From NCBI GenBank assembly GCA_029237695.1, contig CM055266.1, positions 8,449,805 to 8,513,804 of the forward strand: 64,000 nt of DNA. The letters run 5' to 3'. How positions within the stretch are numbered: the stretch's first letter is position 1; every line of letters begins with the position of its first letter. The stretch is from Conchocele bisecta (taxonomy: Eukaryota > Mollusca > Bivalvia > Lucinida > Thyasiridae). Below the pieces are notes generated by a model. It had not been told where the DNA came from. It made no database searches and saw nothing but the letters and a program-made list of their open reading frames with translations. Both the position numbers and the translations under genes were made by a program. Of this stretch, positions 63,969 through 64,000 are shown one piece after another.

Positions 63969-64000
63969 CTTTTCGCAAAATAATACACCTGTGGATTAGT

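Overview
The window is animal nuclear DNA: AT-rich, spliced genes with GT-AG introns, and very dense in short non-autonomous DNA transposons, minisatellites, Tc1-type transposons, 5'-truncated LINEs and tRNA-derived SINEs. Frequent TACATGTA words and the repeat families point to a mollusc, most likely a bivalve. That assignment is inference from repeat style; no species-diagnostic gene is present.

One real gene dominates. It lies on the minus strand and runs from about 44.19 kb (most upstream exon found) to 8.16 kb (stop codon). I could assemble 13 coding exons whose splice sites and reading phases agree at all 12 junctions. Together they encode the last 619 residues of a single-pass cell-surface protein: a cysteine-rich module ending in CCDGW, three EGF modules, a WAP four-disulfide core, a VWC module, two HYR modules, a short stalk, a transmembrane helix and a 93-residue cytoplasmic tail with eight tyrosines (YDNM, YSYI, PPAY, YATL). 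The signal peptide and 5' end were not found. Residue numbers below count from the first complete codon of the most upstream exon.

The introns of this gene hold most of the rest. Tandem arrays of 35, 29, 51 and 87 bp start at or very near splice sites, and the 87-bp unit appears to be an amplified splice-acceptor/exon-start segment. About a dozen palindromic or TIR-bearing families, two Tc1 DD34E elements, two LINE 3' ends and one SINE are often nested, and the nesting shows target-site duplications.

Region by region: 0-8 kb, repeats only. 8.1-19.9 kb, tail, TM, stalk and HYR exons with the 35-bp array. 20-25 kb, LINE and 29-bp array ending at the VWC exon. 25-34 kb, WAP/VWC and EGF exons, 51-bp array, a relic EGF exon and a Tc1. 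34-40 kb, LINE, a nested composite with a second Tc1, and the CCDGW exon. 40-44 kb, long intron with little recognisable. 44-47 kb, most upstream exon and 87-bp array. 47-52 kb, fold-back repeats. 52.4-53.9 kb, plus strand, a broken SWIM/YqaJ-type gene split by a fold-back element. 54-64 kb, repeats, a possible 2.1-kb TIR-bounded element, a SINE, a C-rich tract and a 538-bp tandem duplication. I found no rRNA, functional tRNA or CRISPR.
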